A DNA stretch of 64,000 nucleotides from CAVVDY01 sp963815775. Its GTDB lineage: Bacteria; Acidobacteriota; Terriglobia; Terriglobales; Acidobacteriaceae. The position numbers and the translations under genes were made by a program. The stretch covers positions 153,299-217,298 of the forward strand of contig CAWFIB010000028.1 of assembly GCA_963815775.1 (NCBI GenBank), read 5' to 3'. Shown piece by piece: positions 49,101 through 55,826 of this stretch; position 1 is the stretch's first letter, and each line of letters starts with the position of its first letter. Under the pieces are notes generated by a model. That model did not search any database. It was not told where the DNA came from and was given only the letters and a program-made list of their open reading frames with translations.

Positions 49101-52100
49101 AACTCCCAGGGAATCGCCGTAATGAACTGATCGCCGCGAAGAAGGCGGGCAATATTGCTGTCATCGAAGACGTGCTCGGTACCGGGCAGGCCGATAGCTG
49201 CGCCCGTGATCACCACGGGGTCGAACGTTCCCCTGCCGTTCTGAGGCTGATACATCTGCCAGCCACGCTCAAGAACTCCAGCAAACATCTGCCCCAGCTC
49301 GCTGTATTTGTCGCTGCTCAGCGGAGAAGGACGCACGGCGGTGCTGCCATTCGCCGGCGCTGTGTCAGGTGCAGCAACCGGTGGAGTCACGACCGCTGCG
49401 GAAGGTCGAGCTTGCGTGGCGGCAACATGTGGCGCGATGGTTCCGCGCCCCAACCCGGCAGCATAGAGGCCGCACAACGCCTGATTGAACGAGACCACGT
49501 CGCCCCACTTGGGATGATTGGTGAACAGCGCCACTACATCGGCGTGACTGCCAAGCACGTCGTCGGCAAAGCCTTGCAGCGCCTTCTTCGGACCAACCTC
49601 AACAAAAATGCGGGCCCCGGCGTCGTAAAGGGTGCGTAGCCCCTTGATGAACTGCACCGGAGATGCAACCTGCTTGGCCAGCATGTCGAGCATCTGGGGC
49701 ACGACATCCGGTCCAGTGGGGTAGAACGTGCCATCGACATTGGAGACGATTGGCAAGCGAGGCGACTGGAGATGCAAGCGCTTGAGTACGTCGCGCATTG
49801 GCTGGCTGGCAGGTGCGACGATGGAGGTATGAAATGCGTGGCTTACCGGCAAAGCAGCCGTGTCATAGCCGGCCTTCTGGAAAGCTTCCATGGCGCATTG
49901 CACGGCATTGCTTGCGCCACCGATAACGGACTGGTGCTCGCTGTTAATGTTGGCGATCACCACATATCCATCGACCGTCTTCAGCACCTTCTCGATTTCC
50001 TCAAGGGGAGCGAAGACGGCGGCCATGCGGCCGTTGTCTTCCATCGAGACGCGTGTCATCTCGCGGCCGCGAGCGCTCACCGCTTCCAGGGCATCGGCAA
50101 ACGGAATACCTCCTGCGGCCTCCAGGGCTCCGTATTCGCCGAGGCTATGTCCCATGGTGAAATCAGGCTCGATACCGTAAGCCGCAAGGAGCCGGGTCAT
50201 TGCGAGATCGGTGGCTAGAACTGCCGGCTGGGTGATGGCAGTCTGCCGGAGATCGTCTTCGGCTTGCTCGACCGCCTTTTCGTCCTTCCCGTCAACGAAG
50301 ATGAAGTCGGACAGCGGCTTGCCCAGCAAGGGAGTCATGACACGGTCGGCCTCGGCGAAGGTATCCGCCACGATCGGCTCTATTGCCCGTAGCGCCGTGA
50401 GCATGTTCACGTATTGCGAGCCCTGGCCGGTGTAGAGGAAGGCTACTTTCGGCGCGCTTCCCTGCCCACGGAAGATGCCTTGGGCGCGAAGTGCTTTCCA
50501 CATCGCCGGTTGATTCGCCGCCAGGGCTTTCAGGGCCGCCGTACATTTGGCTGCCAGGTCCTTCGCGTCCGCATAGTCGATGGCTAGACGCTCCGGCGCA
50601 CGCAGATCGGAGTCGGCAGGCGCCGAGGGAAGAGGTACGTTGCCCGCCTCAGCATCTTTCAGCAAGGCGCGCGCCCGCTCGATTAATAATGTTGGGGTGG
50701 CAGCTCCCAAGACTGCCGCACCACGCAAAGGCGCCTTGAACGACGTAGCAACCTGAGAGGCCGATGCCGCTTCCCTGGCGCTGATTCCCGAGCTGACAGC
50801 CTGAGGAACTTGTTCGACCGCAACCGAGCGCTTGCCGTTACCGTTCAGTTTGTGGGGAATGTACTCCTCCAGCACAGCATGGAAATTCGTTCCGCCAAAG
50901 CCAAAGGCGCTCAGTCCCGCGCGCCGCGCCTTTCCGTCGGGAATCGTCCAGGGCCTCAGTTCAGTGTTGATGAAGAACGGCGCGTGCGCAAAATCGATAC
51001 CGGGATTGGGGTGCTCGCCATTAACGCTGGGCGGCAGGACCCTCTCATGCAGAGCCAGCACCACCTTCAGCAATCCGGCAGCGCCGGCGGCGCCTTTCAG
51101 GTGGCCGATGTTCGACTTCACGGAGCCCAAGGCCACCGAAGCGTGAGGGAGATGGAAGCTGCTGAACACTTCCATCATGCACTGCATTTCGACCAGATCG
51201 CCGACGCGGGTCGAGGTGCCGTGTCCTTCGATGAGGGTGCCGGCTGCGGGAGACAATCCAGCGTTCTGCCAACCGCGTTCGATGGCCAGCTTGGGGCCAA
51301 TCGGATTGGGAGCCGTTATGCCTTTGCCCTTGCCGTCGCTGGCGCCGCCGATACCGCGGAGCACGGCATAAACCTTGTCGCCGTCGCGCTCGGCATCCGC
51401 CAGCCGTTTGAGCAGGAAGATGGCAGCGCCTTCGCCCATAACGAATCCGTCAGCGCCGTCGGCATAGGGGCGGCTTCCGGTGCCGGACAGTGCTCCGATT
51501 TTGCAGAACTTTATGAAAGTAGGCGCGCCCATGTTGCGGTCGATGCCGCCGCATACCGCTACGTCAAAATCACGCTCGATCAGGCCCTCCACCGCCGCGC
51601 TGAGGGCCGCCATTGCCGATGCGCAGGCCGCGTCTACGATGTAGTTGGAACCATGAAAATTGAAGAGATTGGCAATCCGTCCGGCAACGCAGTTGGCGAG
51701 TTCGCCCGGCATGCTGTCTTCGGTGATCGCAGGCAGGCGCTGGGCAATGCGAGCGTGTAATTCTCGTGTGATATCCCGGCGCACGGCCTCCGGCAACGCA
51801 GCGAACGTGGCGCTTTCGGCCAACTGGTGAGCATACTCAGGGAAGTAGGCGCGCAGGGAGGTGAGATAGTGTTGTTCACCGCCCATGGCAGTACCCAGGA
51901 TCACCGCTGTGCGATCTGCGTTGAGCGGCCGATTGGGATAGCCATAGTCCTGCAGCGCCTGGCGGGTACAGGCAATTGCCCATTTCTGCGTCGCATCCAT
52001 GGCATCCGCTACGCGCGGTGGGATGGCCAGACGCCACTTCATCGGCTCCCACGGATAGTCGCGCACCCAGCCTCCGATTTTGGAATAGCTCTTATCGGGT

Positions 52101-52273
52101 GCAGCCGGATCGGGATCGTAGTACAGGGCAGGGTCCCAGCGGTCCGGGGCGACCTCAGTGATGCTATAGCGGCTGGTTTTCACGTTCTCCCAGAAAGCGG
52201 CGACATTGGGCGCGTCGGGCAGAATTGCGCCCAGCCCCACGATTGCGATGGCTCGATCAGCAGAGTTTTCCAT
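43139..52273 (-). CDS. Iterative polyketide/PUFA-type megasynthase, KS-AT-KS-ACPx5-KR-DH
   Basis: A 3044-residue protein. KS1: YIVDAACASAMAALSAAVE (Cys about 218), IEGHGTSTRVGD, VKSNIGHLKGAAG. AT: FLYTGQGSQY, FTMGHSLGEYGALEAAGG (Ser about 710), SHAFHTSIV. KS2 (about 1018-1519): INSACATTAQAVG with Cys, then an altered His motif VSHETYTPARGG and TKGYTGHAMATG. Then five carrier domains (about 1645-2170), each with LG(I/V)DTVKQAE. KR (about 2443-2720): VFVITGAAGSI and SSIAGRFGNGGQTDYSSAND. Terminal hot-dog DH (about 2745-3020): LHDHQIEGTPIMPGVMG. Tandem carriers and terminal DH resemble PfaA of PUFA synthases, but a second KS sits before the carriers. No enoyl reductase or thioesterase is visible. 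Product unknown; a partly reduced polyene or long-chain lipid is inferred. Confidence 0.9.
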   Translation of the reverse strand: MENSADRAIAIVGLGAILPDAPNVAAFWENVKTSRYSITEVAPDRWDPALYYDPDPAAPDKSYSKIGGWVRDYPWEPMKWRLAIPPRVADAMDATQKWAIACTRQALQDYGYPNRPLNADRTAVILGTAMGGEQHYLTSLRAYFPEYAHQLAESATFAALPEAVRRDITRELHARIAQRLPAITEDSMPGELANCVAGRIANLFNFHGSNYIVDAACASAMAALSAAVEGLIERDFDVAVCGGIDRNMGAPTFIKFCKIGALSGTGSRPYADGADGFVMGEGAAIFLLKRLADAERDGDKVYAVLRGIGGASDGKGKGITAPNPIGPKLAIERGWQNAGLSPAAGTLIEGHGTSTRVGDLVEMQCMMEVFSSFHLPHASVALGSVKSNIGHLKGAAGAAGLLKVVLALHERVLPPSVNGEHPNPGIDFAHAPFFINTELRPWTIPDGKARRAGLSAFGFGGTNFHAVLEEYIPHKLNGNGKRSVAVEQVPQAVSSGISAREAASASQVATSFKAPLRGAAVLGAATPTLLIERARALLKDAEAGNVPLPSAPADSDLRAPERLAIDYADAKDLAAKCTAALKALAANQPAMWKALRAQGIFRGQGSAPKVAFLYTGQGSQYVNMLTALRAIEPIVADTFAEADRVMTPLLGKPLSDFIFVDGKDEKAVEQAEDDLRQTAITQPAVLATDLAMTRLLAAYGIEPDFTMGHSLGEYGALEAAGGIPFADALEAVSARGREMTRVSMEDNGRMAAVFAPLEEIEKVLKTVDGYVVIANINSEHQSVIGGASNAVQCAMEAFQKAGYDTAALPVSHAFHTSIVAPASQPMRDVLKRLHLQSPRLPIVSNVDGTFYPTGPDVVPQMLDMLAKQVASPVQFIKGLRTLYDAGARIFVEVGPKKALQGFADDVLGSHADVVALFTNHPKWGDVVSFNQALCGLYAAGLGRGTIAPHVAATQARPSAAVVTPPVAAPDTAPANGSTAVRPSPLSSDKYSELGQMFAGVLERGWQMYQPQNGRGTFDPVVITGAAIGLPGTEHVFDDSNIARLLRGDQFITAIPWEFRQAMLDKHITRLVKNDNGGTFETINDVADVIKLAGRGGAFDLESEFGVSADRRASLDRVTQLAIGVGLDALRDAGIPLVMRYKTTTKGTQLPDRWGLPDAMRDDTGVIFGSAFPGCDSFADIMSGYFTDRARREQLAMLESLRSHITGTNGHSVLAEIEHRLEELRVAIETTPYVFDRRFLLRVLSMGHSQFAELIGARGPNTQINSACATTAQAVGLAQDWIRAGRCRRVIVISADDVTSDHLIEWMGAGFLASGAAATDDVVEDAAIPFDRRRHGLLMGMGAAAIVVESADAARERGLQPICEVLSAVTANSAFHGTRLDVQHIGDVMESLVGQAETKGGISRREIASHTVFVSHETYTPARGGSASAEIHALRHVFGDRADQIVIANTKGYTGHAMATGIEDVLAVKALETGLVPPVPNFKEVDPELGTLNLSKGGAYPIQYAIHLGAGFGSQVSMMFLRWTPAKGDVRPKPDALGYAYRITDDAAWRAWLNHVAGRPAADMEVVHRTLRVRDGGPATRVAEAAQESKPAAPQAPTPQAPPRAGVPEVKPPETKLKPVPAPVPVVAEPTVKAPFAVPSASALPTTAGDSVKERILALAVEKTGYPQDMLDLDLDLEADLGVDTVKQAEMFAAIREIYNIPRDENRKLRDYPTLAHVIRFVYEKRPDLAVVASPPNRHVTVETKPIEVPVAVAPVPAGDSVKERILALVVEKTGYPAEMLDLDLDLEADLGIDTVKQAEMFAAIREIYNIPRDENRKLRDYPTLSHVIRFVYEGRPDLEAETAVPTPAATPTVAVPETKAPAPEPVNLSPDAKDDVKERVLALVVEKTGYPAEMLDLDLDLEADLGIDTVKQAEMFAAIREIYNISRDENRKLRDYPTLSHVIRFVYEGRPDLKAGTAVPTPAATPTVAVPETKAPALEPVNLSPNAKDDVKERVLALVVEKTGYPAEMLDLDLDLEADLGIDTVKQAELFAAIREIYNISRDENRKLRDYPTLSHVIRFVYEGRPDLANAAQTPPEPTQPEAAATAAPPDDDSVKEKILEIVADKTGYPAEMLDLDLDLEADLGIDTVKQAEMFAAVRAAYNIPREENLKLRDFPTLAHVIQFALDRRPSVAASQPSSPAADNKQPAPNSSLGSAVSRPPLASFDAANKVPRRVPVPQPRPSLAICKPTAVTLGPGRRVVLMPDNGGVAKQLRAKLEAMGVEVLWVDGAPDSNVLIDQLKRWLSAGSVHGVYWLPALDHEGPIEALDLSTWREALHRRVKLLYATMRTLYEQIAPAGTFLVSATQLGGQHGYDRAGAVAPLGGAVTGFTKAYKRERNDALVKAVDFEVGPAPFEIADILIQETLRDPAVVEIGYKQEQRWTIGLEEQPAADGQSGLRLDSKTVFVITGAAGSIVSAITSDLAAASGGVFYLLDVVPKPDPANPDLKKFVSDKDNLKRELFARIQARGERATPALVEKELASLERAVAAQTAIDAVTAAGGTAHYFSANLTDPDAITKVIQEVRQHGGRIDVLLHAAGIERSHFLPDKEPGEFDLVFDVKCDGFFNLLHAIGDMPLGATVVFSSIAGRFGNGGQTDYSSANDLLCKITSSFRTYRPQTRGIAIDWTAWGGIGMASRGSIPKMMELAGIDMLPPEAGIPVIRRELTTGGTRGEIVIAQRLGVLLKDWDPDGGIDLSLASVPAKGPMLDTFTGHGEGTDITCEVRLDPAVQPFLHDHQIEGTPIMPGVMGIEAFAEAAACQFSGWHVYAVENVDFLSPFKFYRGEPRTVTTRTQIHSKDTVIVADCQLTGSRTLPHQNEPQVSTHFTGRVRLVRELPQAVATRPFGVPAGQTVEADTIYRVYFHGPAYQVLERAWWDGVRMVGLMADDLPPNHHPADLKTLMEPRMIELCFQTAGLWDLGIQGRMCLPQHFEEVRLERSPDRAEGRLYATATPDAAKGSFDVEVFDEAGNRYLYLAGYRTIPLPAGADADALKELQNAMSPEAVLA
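45765..47335 (-). repeat. Five tandem carrier-domain coding repeats
   Basis: Equivalent positions recur at 45785, 46098, 46443, 46788 and 47118, giving spacings of 313, 345, 345 and 330 bases. The middle three units are nearly identical in DNA, including the linker (shared stretch ending GGAACAGCCACGGTTGGAGT), which suggests recent duplication or gene conversion. Each encodes a carrier helix bundle with LDLDLDLEADLG(I/V)DTVKQAE, plus a Pro/Ala linker. Confidence 0.9.
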
Positions 52274-52332
52274 AACGACTCCTGTTTCGGCGGGACAGGT
52301 ATGTGACCTGAGTTAAAAGTTCGGATTCGTCT

Positions 52333-54015
52333 CTACGCAGCGGCGACGGTGGTCTTCGCTGTGCGGCTGTAGAGAACGTCCGCAACATAGTCCATATCGG
52401 CAATCAGACCGGCCTGCGCGCGATGCACGGCAGCCATGCCCAAACTGGTTTCGAGTACAGCCACCTCGCTCTCGGCGACACCGGCGCCTCCGACGATCAA
52501 ACGCAAACCCTGTTCAGCAACCTTGAGCGCGGCTTCACGCGCAAAGATTCGGCTCATGGCGGCAAGCGCCGACGCGTCGAAGCGGCGATTGGATTTTTCG
52601 CTCAGCTTGTTTTCGGAGCTCAATGCAGCGCGGTGGGCGAGACTGCCGGCGCATTCCGCATACGCGATCAACTCTCCCAGCCGCAGCAGCACGTGCTGGA
52701 AACGGGTGAGGCGCGTAACGCGGACCCTCTCCATTACTTCCGCCAGGCCGTGCAAGGCCAAGGCAGCTATGCCGGCACCCACATCGGGGTGGGCGGCATG
52801 AAGCGACTCGAACTTCCGGGCCTCATCGTGATAGCGCTGGCCGCGCGTCTTCAAGTGCGACTGCCAGCGATCGCGGGCGATGGTCATCTCCATGATCTCG
52901 GAGGTGCCTTCGTAAATGGTGGTGATGCGCACGTCGCGGCGGATCTTCTCCACCATGTACTCGTGGGTATAGCCGTAGCCGCCAAGGGCCTGAATGCTGG
53001 CGTCGGCCGCAGAATTTCCTGCCTCGGTCGCCATGTATTTGGCTATCGCGCCTTCGGTGTTCAGACTGCCTTCGCCGGCGTCGATGCGCTCCGCGATCTC
53101 CTCGATGCAGGCGCGGCTCGCTTCGAGACGGACGACATTGGGAACGATCAGCTTGTGGGTATAGCCCTGCTTCTCGGAGAGAGGCGCTCCCGCCTGGATG
53201 CGCGTGGTGGAATACGGAATCGCGCGATCGAGGGCGGACCATCCCGCGCCCAGTCCAAAGGCGGCTACCATCAGACGCGTGTAACCGAACACAGCCTGGG
53301 CCTGGAGCAGGCCCTGACCTTCAACGCCGCCGATGAGGCGATCAGCCTCGACATAGACATCGTTAAAGGCCAGCGCGGCGGTGTTGCTCAGCCGGATTCC
53401 ATGCTTGTCCTCCGGCTTGTCGTGGCTGAATCCGGAAGCCCCCTTGTCCACGATGAACCAGCTTGGGCCCGCGGGCGTGTTGGCCAGCACGGTGTAGGCG
53501 TCGGCGATGCCACCGTTGCTGATCCACTGCTTGTTGCCATTGATTTTGTATCCCACAATGTGGCCGTCTTTCTCGACCCGGTCCGCGGTGGTGCGGAGAG
53601 CGCCAAGATCGCTGCCGGCTTCCGGCTCGGTTGCCCCGTACGCGAACAAAATGCCTTCGTTAGCAATGCGGCCAAGCCACTTTTTCTTCTGCTCAGGAGT
53701 GGCGCCCACGGTGATTGGATCGCTGCCCAGGAAGGTGGCAAATAAAGAGGTAGCTACGCCCAGGTCGATCCGCGCCATCTGTTCGCAGATGAGATAGACG
53801 TCGAAGGTATTTCCACCCATGCCGCCGTACTCTTCAGGAATGAACAGGAGTTGAATGCCCAGCTCGTCCGGGCTGCTCATGTGCCGCACTATTTCGACCG
53901 GACATTCGTCGCGTTCGTCGAGCGCGATAAGTTCTTCATCGGCCAGATTCTTCTTGGCGAAATCGCGAAGCGACTTCAAGCTCAGTTGCAAGGTTTTCTT
54001 AGTGATCATTGCCAC
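52333..54015 (-). CDS. Acyl-CoA dehydrogenase with C-terminal extension
   Basis: A 560-residue FAD enzyme. FAYGATEPEAGSDLGALRTT and the INGNKQWISNGGIADAYTVL strand are the first signature; GGYGYTHEYMVEKIRRDVRI and IYEGTSEIMEMTIARDRW are the second, with the catalytic base expected at the Glu of YEGTSE. A helical extension of about 150 residues follows, as in very-long-chain enzymes. It introduces a trans-2 double bond into acyl-CoA and passes electrons to ETF, encoded immediately upstream. It lies 59 bp before the megasynthase, so it may desaturate or trim the synthase product, or supply a starter. Confidence 0.93.
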   Translation of the reverse strand: MAMITKKTLQLSLKSLRDFAKKNLADEELIALDERDECPVEIVRHMSSPDELGIQLLFIPEEYGGMGGNTFDVYLICEQMARIDLGVATSLFATFLGSDPITVGATPEQKKKWLGRIANEGILFAYGATEPEAGSDLGALRTTADRVEKDGHIVGYKINGNKQWISNGGIADAYTVLANTPAGPSWFIVDKGASGFSHDKPEDKHGIRLSNTAALAFNDVYVEADRLIGGVEGQGLLQAQAVFGYTRLMVAAFGLGAGWSALDRAIPYSTTRIQAGAPLSEKQGYTHKLIVPNVVRLEASRACIEEIAERIDAGEGSLNTEGAIAKYMATEAGNSAADASIQALGGYGYTHEYMVEKIRRDVRITTIYEGTSEIMEMTIARDRWQSHLKTRGQRYHDEARKFESLHAAHPDVGAGIAALALHGLAEVMERVRVTRLTRFQHVLLRLGELIAYAECAGSLAHRAALSSENKLSEKSNRRFDASALAAMSRIFAREAALKVAEQGLRLIVGGAGVAESEVAVLETSLGMAAVHRAQAGLIADMDYVADVLYSRTAKTTVAAA

Positions 54016-54030
54016 AACCTTTCCTGGTCT

Positions 54031-55014
54031 CTAGACCGGAATTCCTTTTACTTCCTTGATCTTTGCTGTCAGTTCGGGCAGGAACTCGAGAATGTCAGCC
54101 ACAATGCCCACATCCGCCACCTGGAAGATGGGAGCTTTCGGGTTCTTGTTGATGGCGACGATGAAGGCGTTGCCCTTGATGCCGGCCAAGTGCTGGAAGG
54201 CTCCACTAATGCCGCAGGCCAGATAAACCTTGGGCTTAACGGTTTTGCCCGAAGTGCCGACCTGGCGCGATTTGGGCAGCCACTTGGCATCGACCACGGG
54301 ACGGGAACAAGACACCGCAGCCCCTAAGGCGTCGGCCAGGTCCTGAGCGATCGAGAGGTTCTCCGGATCCTGAATGCCTCTGCCAACCGACACCAGCACA
54401 GCGTGCTTGGTGATGTCGACATCGCCAGACTCGGCGACTACGGTCTCGAGATAGCGACGACGAATCGACGCCAAGTCGATGTCGCACGGCTTGTCGACGA
54501 CCTTGCCCGCGACAGGTGCGGTTGCGAGGGCTTTGAATGCGCCGGGCCGAACGGTGATGACCGCACCAGCCGAGATGTCGCACGAAACGTGCGCGCTAAA
54601 CTGCCCGCCAAACTCCTGGCGAACGGCCTTCAGGGTCTTCCCCTGCACGCTTTCAATGCCAACCACGTCGGGAACGTAGGTCGCGTTCAACTTGACCGAC
54701 AAACCGGGCGCCAGATCGATTCCAAAGTGATCGTGAGGAAGGAGCACGATGCTGCCGGCGGGAAGAACTGTCGCCAGCGCCTTGCGCACGATCTCGGCGT
54801 TGGGATAGGAGAGCGATTCATGGGCGACTTTCCATACTTCGGCAAAAGAGGACGTAAGTTCACTGGAGACTGCGTCCAGGTTCGGGCCCCAACCTGCGAC
54901 AATCGCCACCGGGGGAGTCTTGGGGTCAAGCTTCGAAGCAGCCGCGGCCAACTCGGCGGCAGCATCCTCGACCACTCCGGTCTTGCAGGAAATGTAGGTG
55001 AATATACGAGGCAT
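54031..55014 (-). CDS. etfA: Electron transfer flavoprotein alpha subunit
   Basis: A 327-residue protein. The N-terminal domain is of ETF alpha type and the C-terminal FAD domain has SRQVGTSGKTVKPKVYLACG followed by GISGAFQHLAGIKG, VAINKNPKAPIFQVADVGIV and ILEFLPELTAKI. Together with EtfB it accepts electrons from the acyl-CoA dehydrogenase. Start and etfB stop share a base (55014), so translation is coupled. Confidence 0.95.
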   Translation of the reverse strand: MPRIFTYISCKTGVVEDAAAELAAAASKLDPKTPPVAIVAGWGPNLDAVSSELTSSFAEVWKVAHESLSYPNAEIVRKALATVLPAGSIVLLPHDHFGIDLAPGLSVKLNATYVPDVVGIESVQGKTLKAVRQEFGGQFSAHVSCDISAGAVITVRPGAFKALATAPVAGKVVDKPCDIDLASIRRRYLETVVAESGDVDITKHAVLVSVGRGIQDPENLSIAQDLADALGAAVSCSRPVVDAKWLPKSRQVGTSGKTVKPKVYLACGISGAFQHLAGIKGNAFIVAINKNPKAPIFQVADVGIVADILEFLPELTAKIKEVKGIPV

Positions 55015-55805
55015 TAGCTGAGTCCTCCTTTTGCCACAACCAGGTCGATCAACTGGTCGATGATCTCGTCTTGCTTGCCGTGTAGCATTTGCGCGCCTTT
55101 GCCCGCGGCGGGAATGAAGTAGTCGGTCCTCTGTACCCTGGCAGCCGGCTTCCCTACCCTTGCGGGATCGATGCCTAGCTCAGCAGTTCCCAGCGTCGGG
55201 ATAGGAATGGATGCGACTTGCCGGATACCGCGCATGCCAACGTAGCGGGGCTCGTTGATGCCGGTCTGAATCGAGAGCACACAGGGCAGATCGATTTCGC
55301 TGACTTCCCTGCTGCCGCCTTCGATTTCGCGGCTGATCTTGAGCTTGGATCCGTCGAGCACCTCGATCGCATTAACCAGGGACGCGAACGGATAGTCCAG
55401 CATGGCGGCGAGCATGCCTCCAATCTGGGCGGCGCCGTCGTCGGCCTGCACGCCGGTGAGGATCAGGTCGTAATGGTTCTTCTGAGCGAACGCTTTCAGG
55501 ATTTCGGCGATGCTGCGGCCGTCCGATCCGCCGAAAGCATCGTCAGAAAGCAGGATGCCGTGGCTGGCTCCCATCGCCATTTCCCGGCGCAGGACTTCCT
55601 CGTCTTCATCGCTGCCCACCGTTACGACACTCACTGTCCCACCAACTTTGGCGGCAATCTGCAGGGCTTCTTCGACCGCATAGTTGTCCCATTCGTTGAC
55701 GGAATAGACCAGGTCGTCACCGTTGATATCGTTTCCGGCACCGTTGAGCTCGATCTCGTTCTCTGAGGTGTCGGGTACTCGTTTTACGCAAACCAGGATG
55801 TCCAT
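55014..55805 (-). CDS. etfB: Electron transfer flavoprotein beta subunit
   Basis: A 263-residue protein starting MDILVCVKRVPDTSENEIEL, with the nucleotide-binding region ILTGVQADDGAAQIGGMLAA and the beta signature around LPCVLSIQTGINEPRYVGMR, where the recognition loop for the dehydrogenase partner is expected. It binds AMP in non-bifurcating ETFs; I cannot tell from sequence alone whether this ETF bifurcates, but no NADH/ferredoxin partner is present. It lies 21 bp downstream of the Fe-S oxidoreductase gene. Confidence 0.95.
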   Translation of the reverse strand: MDILVCVKRVPDTSENEIELNGAGNDINGDDLVYSVNEWDNYAVEEALQIAAKVGGTVSVVTVGSDEDEEVLRREMAMGASHGILLSDDAFGGSDGRSIAEILKAFAQKNHYDLILTGVQADDGAAQIGGMLAAMLDYPFASLVNAIEVLDGSKLKISREIEGGSREVSEIDLPCVLSIQTGINEPRYVGMRGIRQVASIPIPTLGTAELGIDPARVGKPAARVQRTDYFIPAAGKGAQMLHGKQDEIIDQLIDLVVAKGGLS

Positions 55806-55826
55806 GCTGACTTCTCCTCAAAACAT

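Noticed and set aside
52423..53745. Open frame of 440 codons on the plus strand
   Set aside because: Antisense to the acyl-CoA dehydrogenase, whose catalytic motifs are clear.
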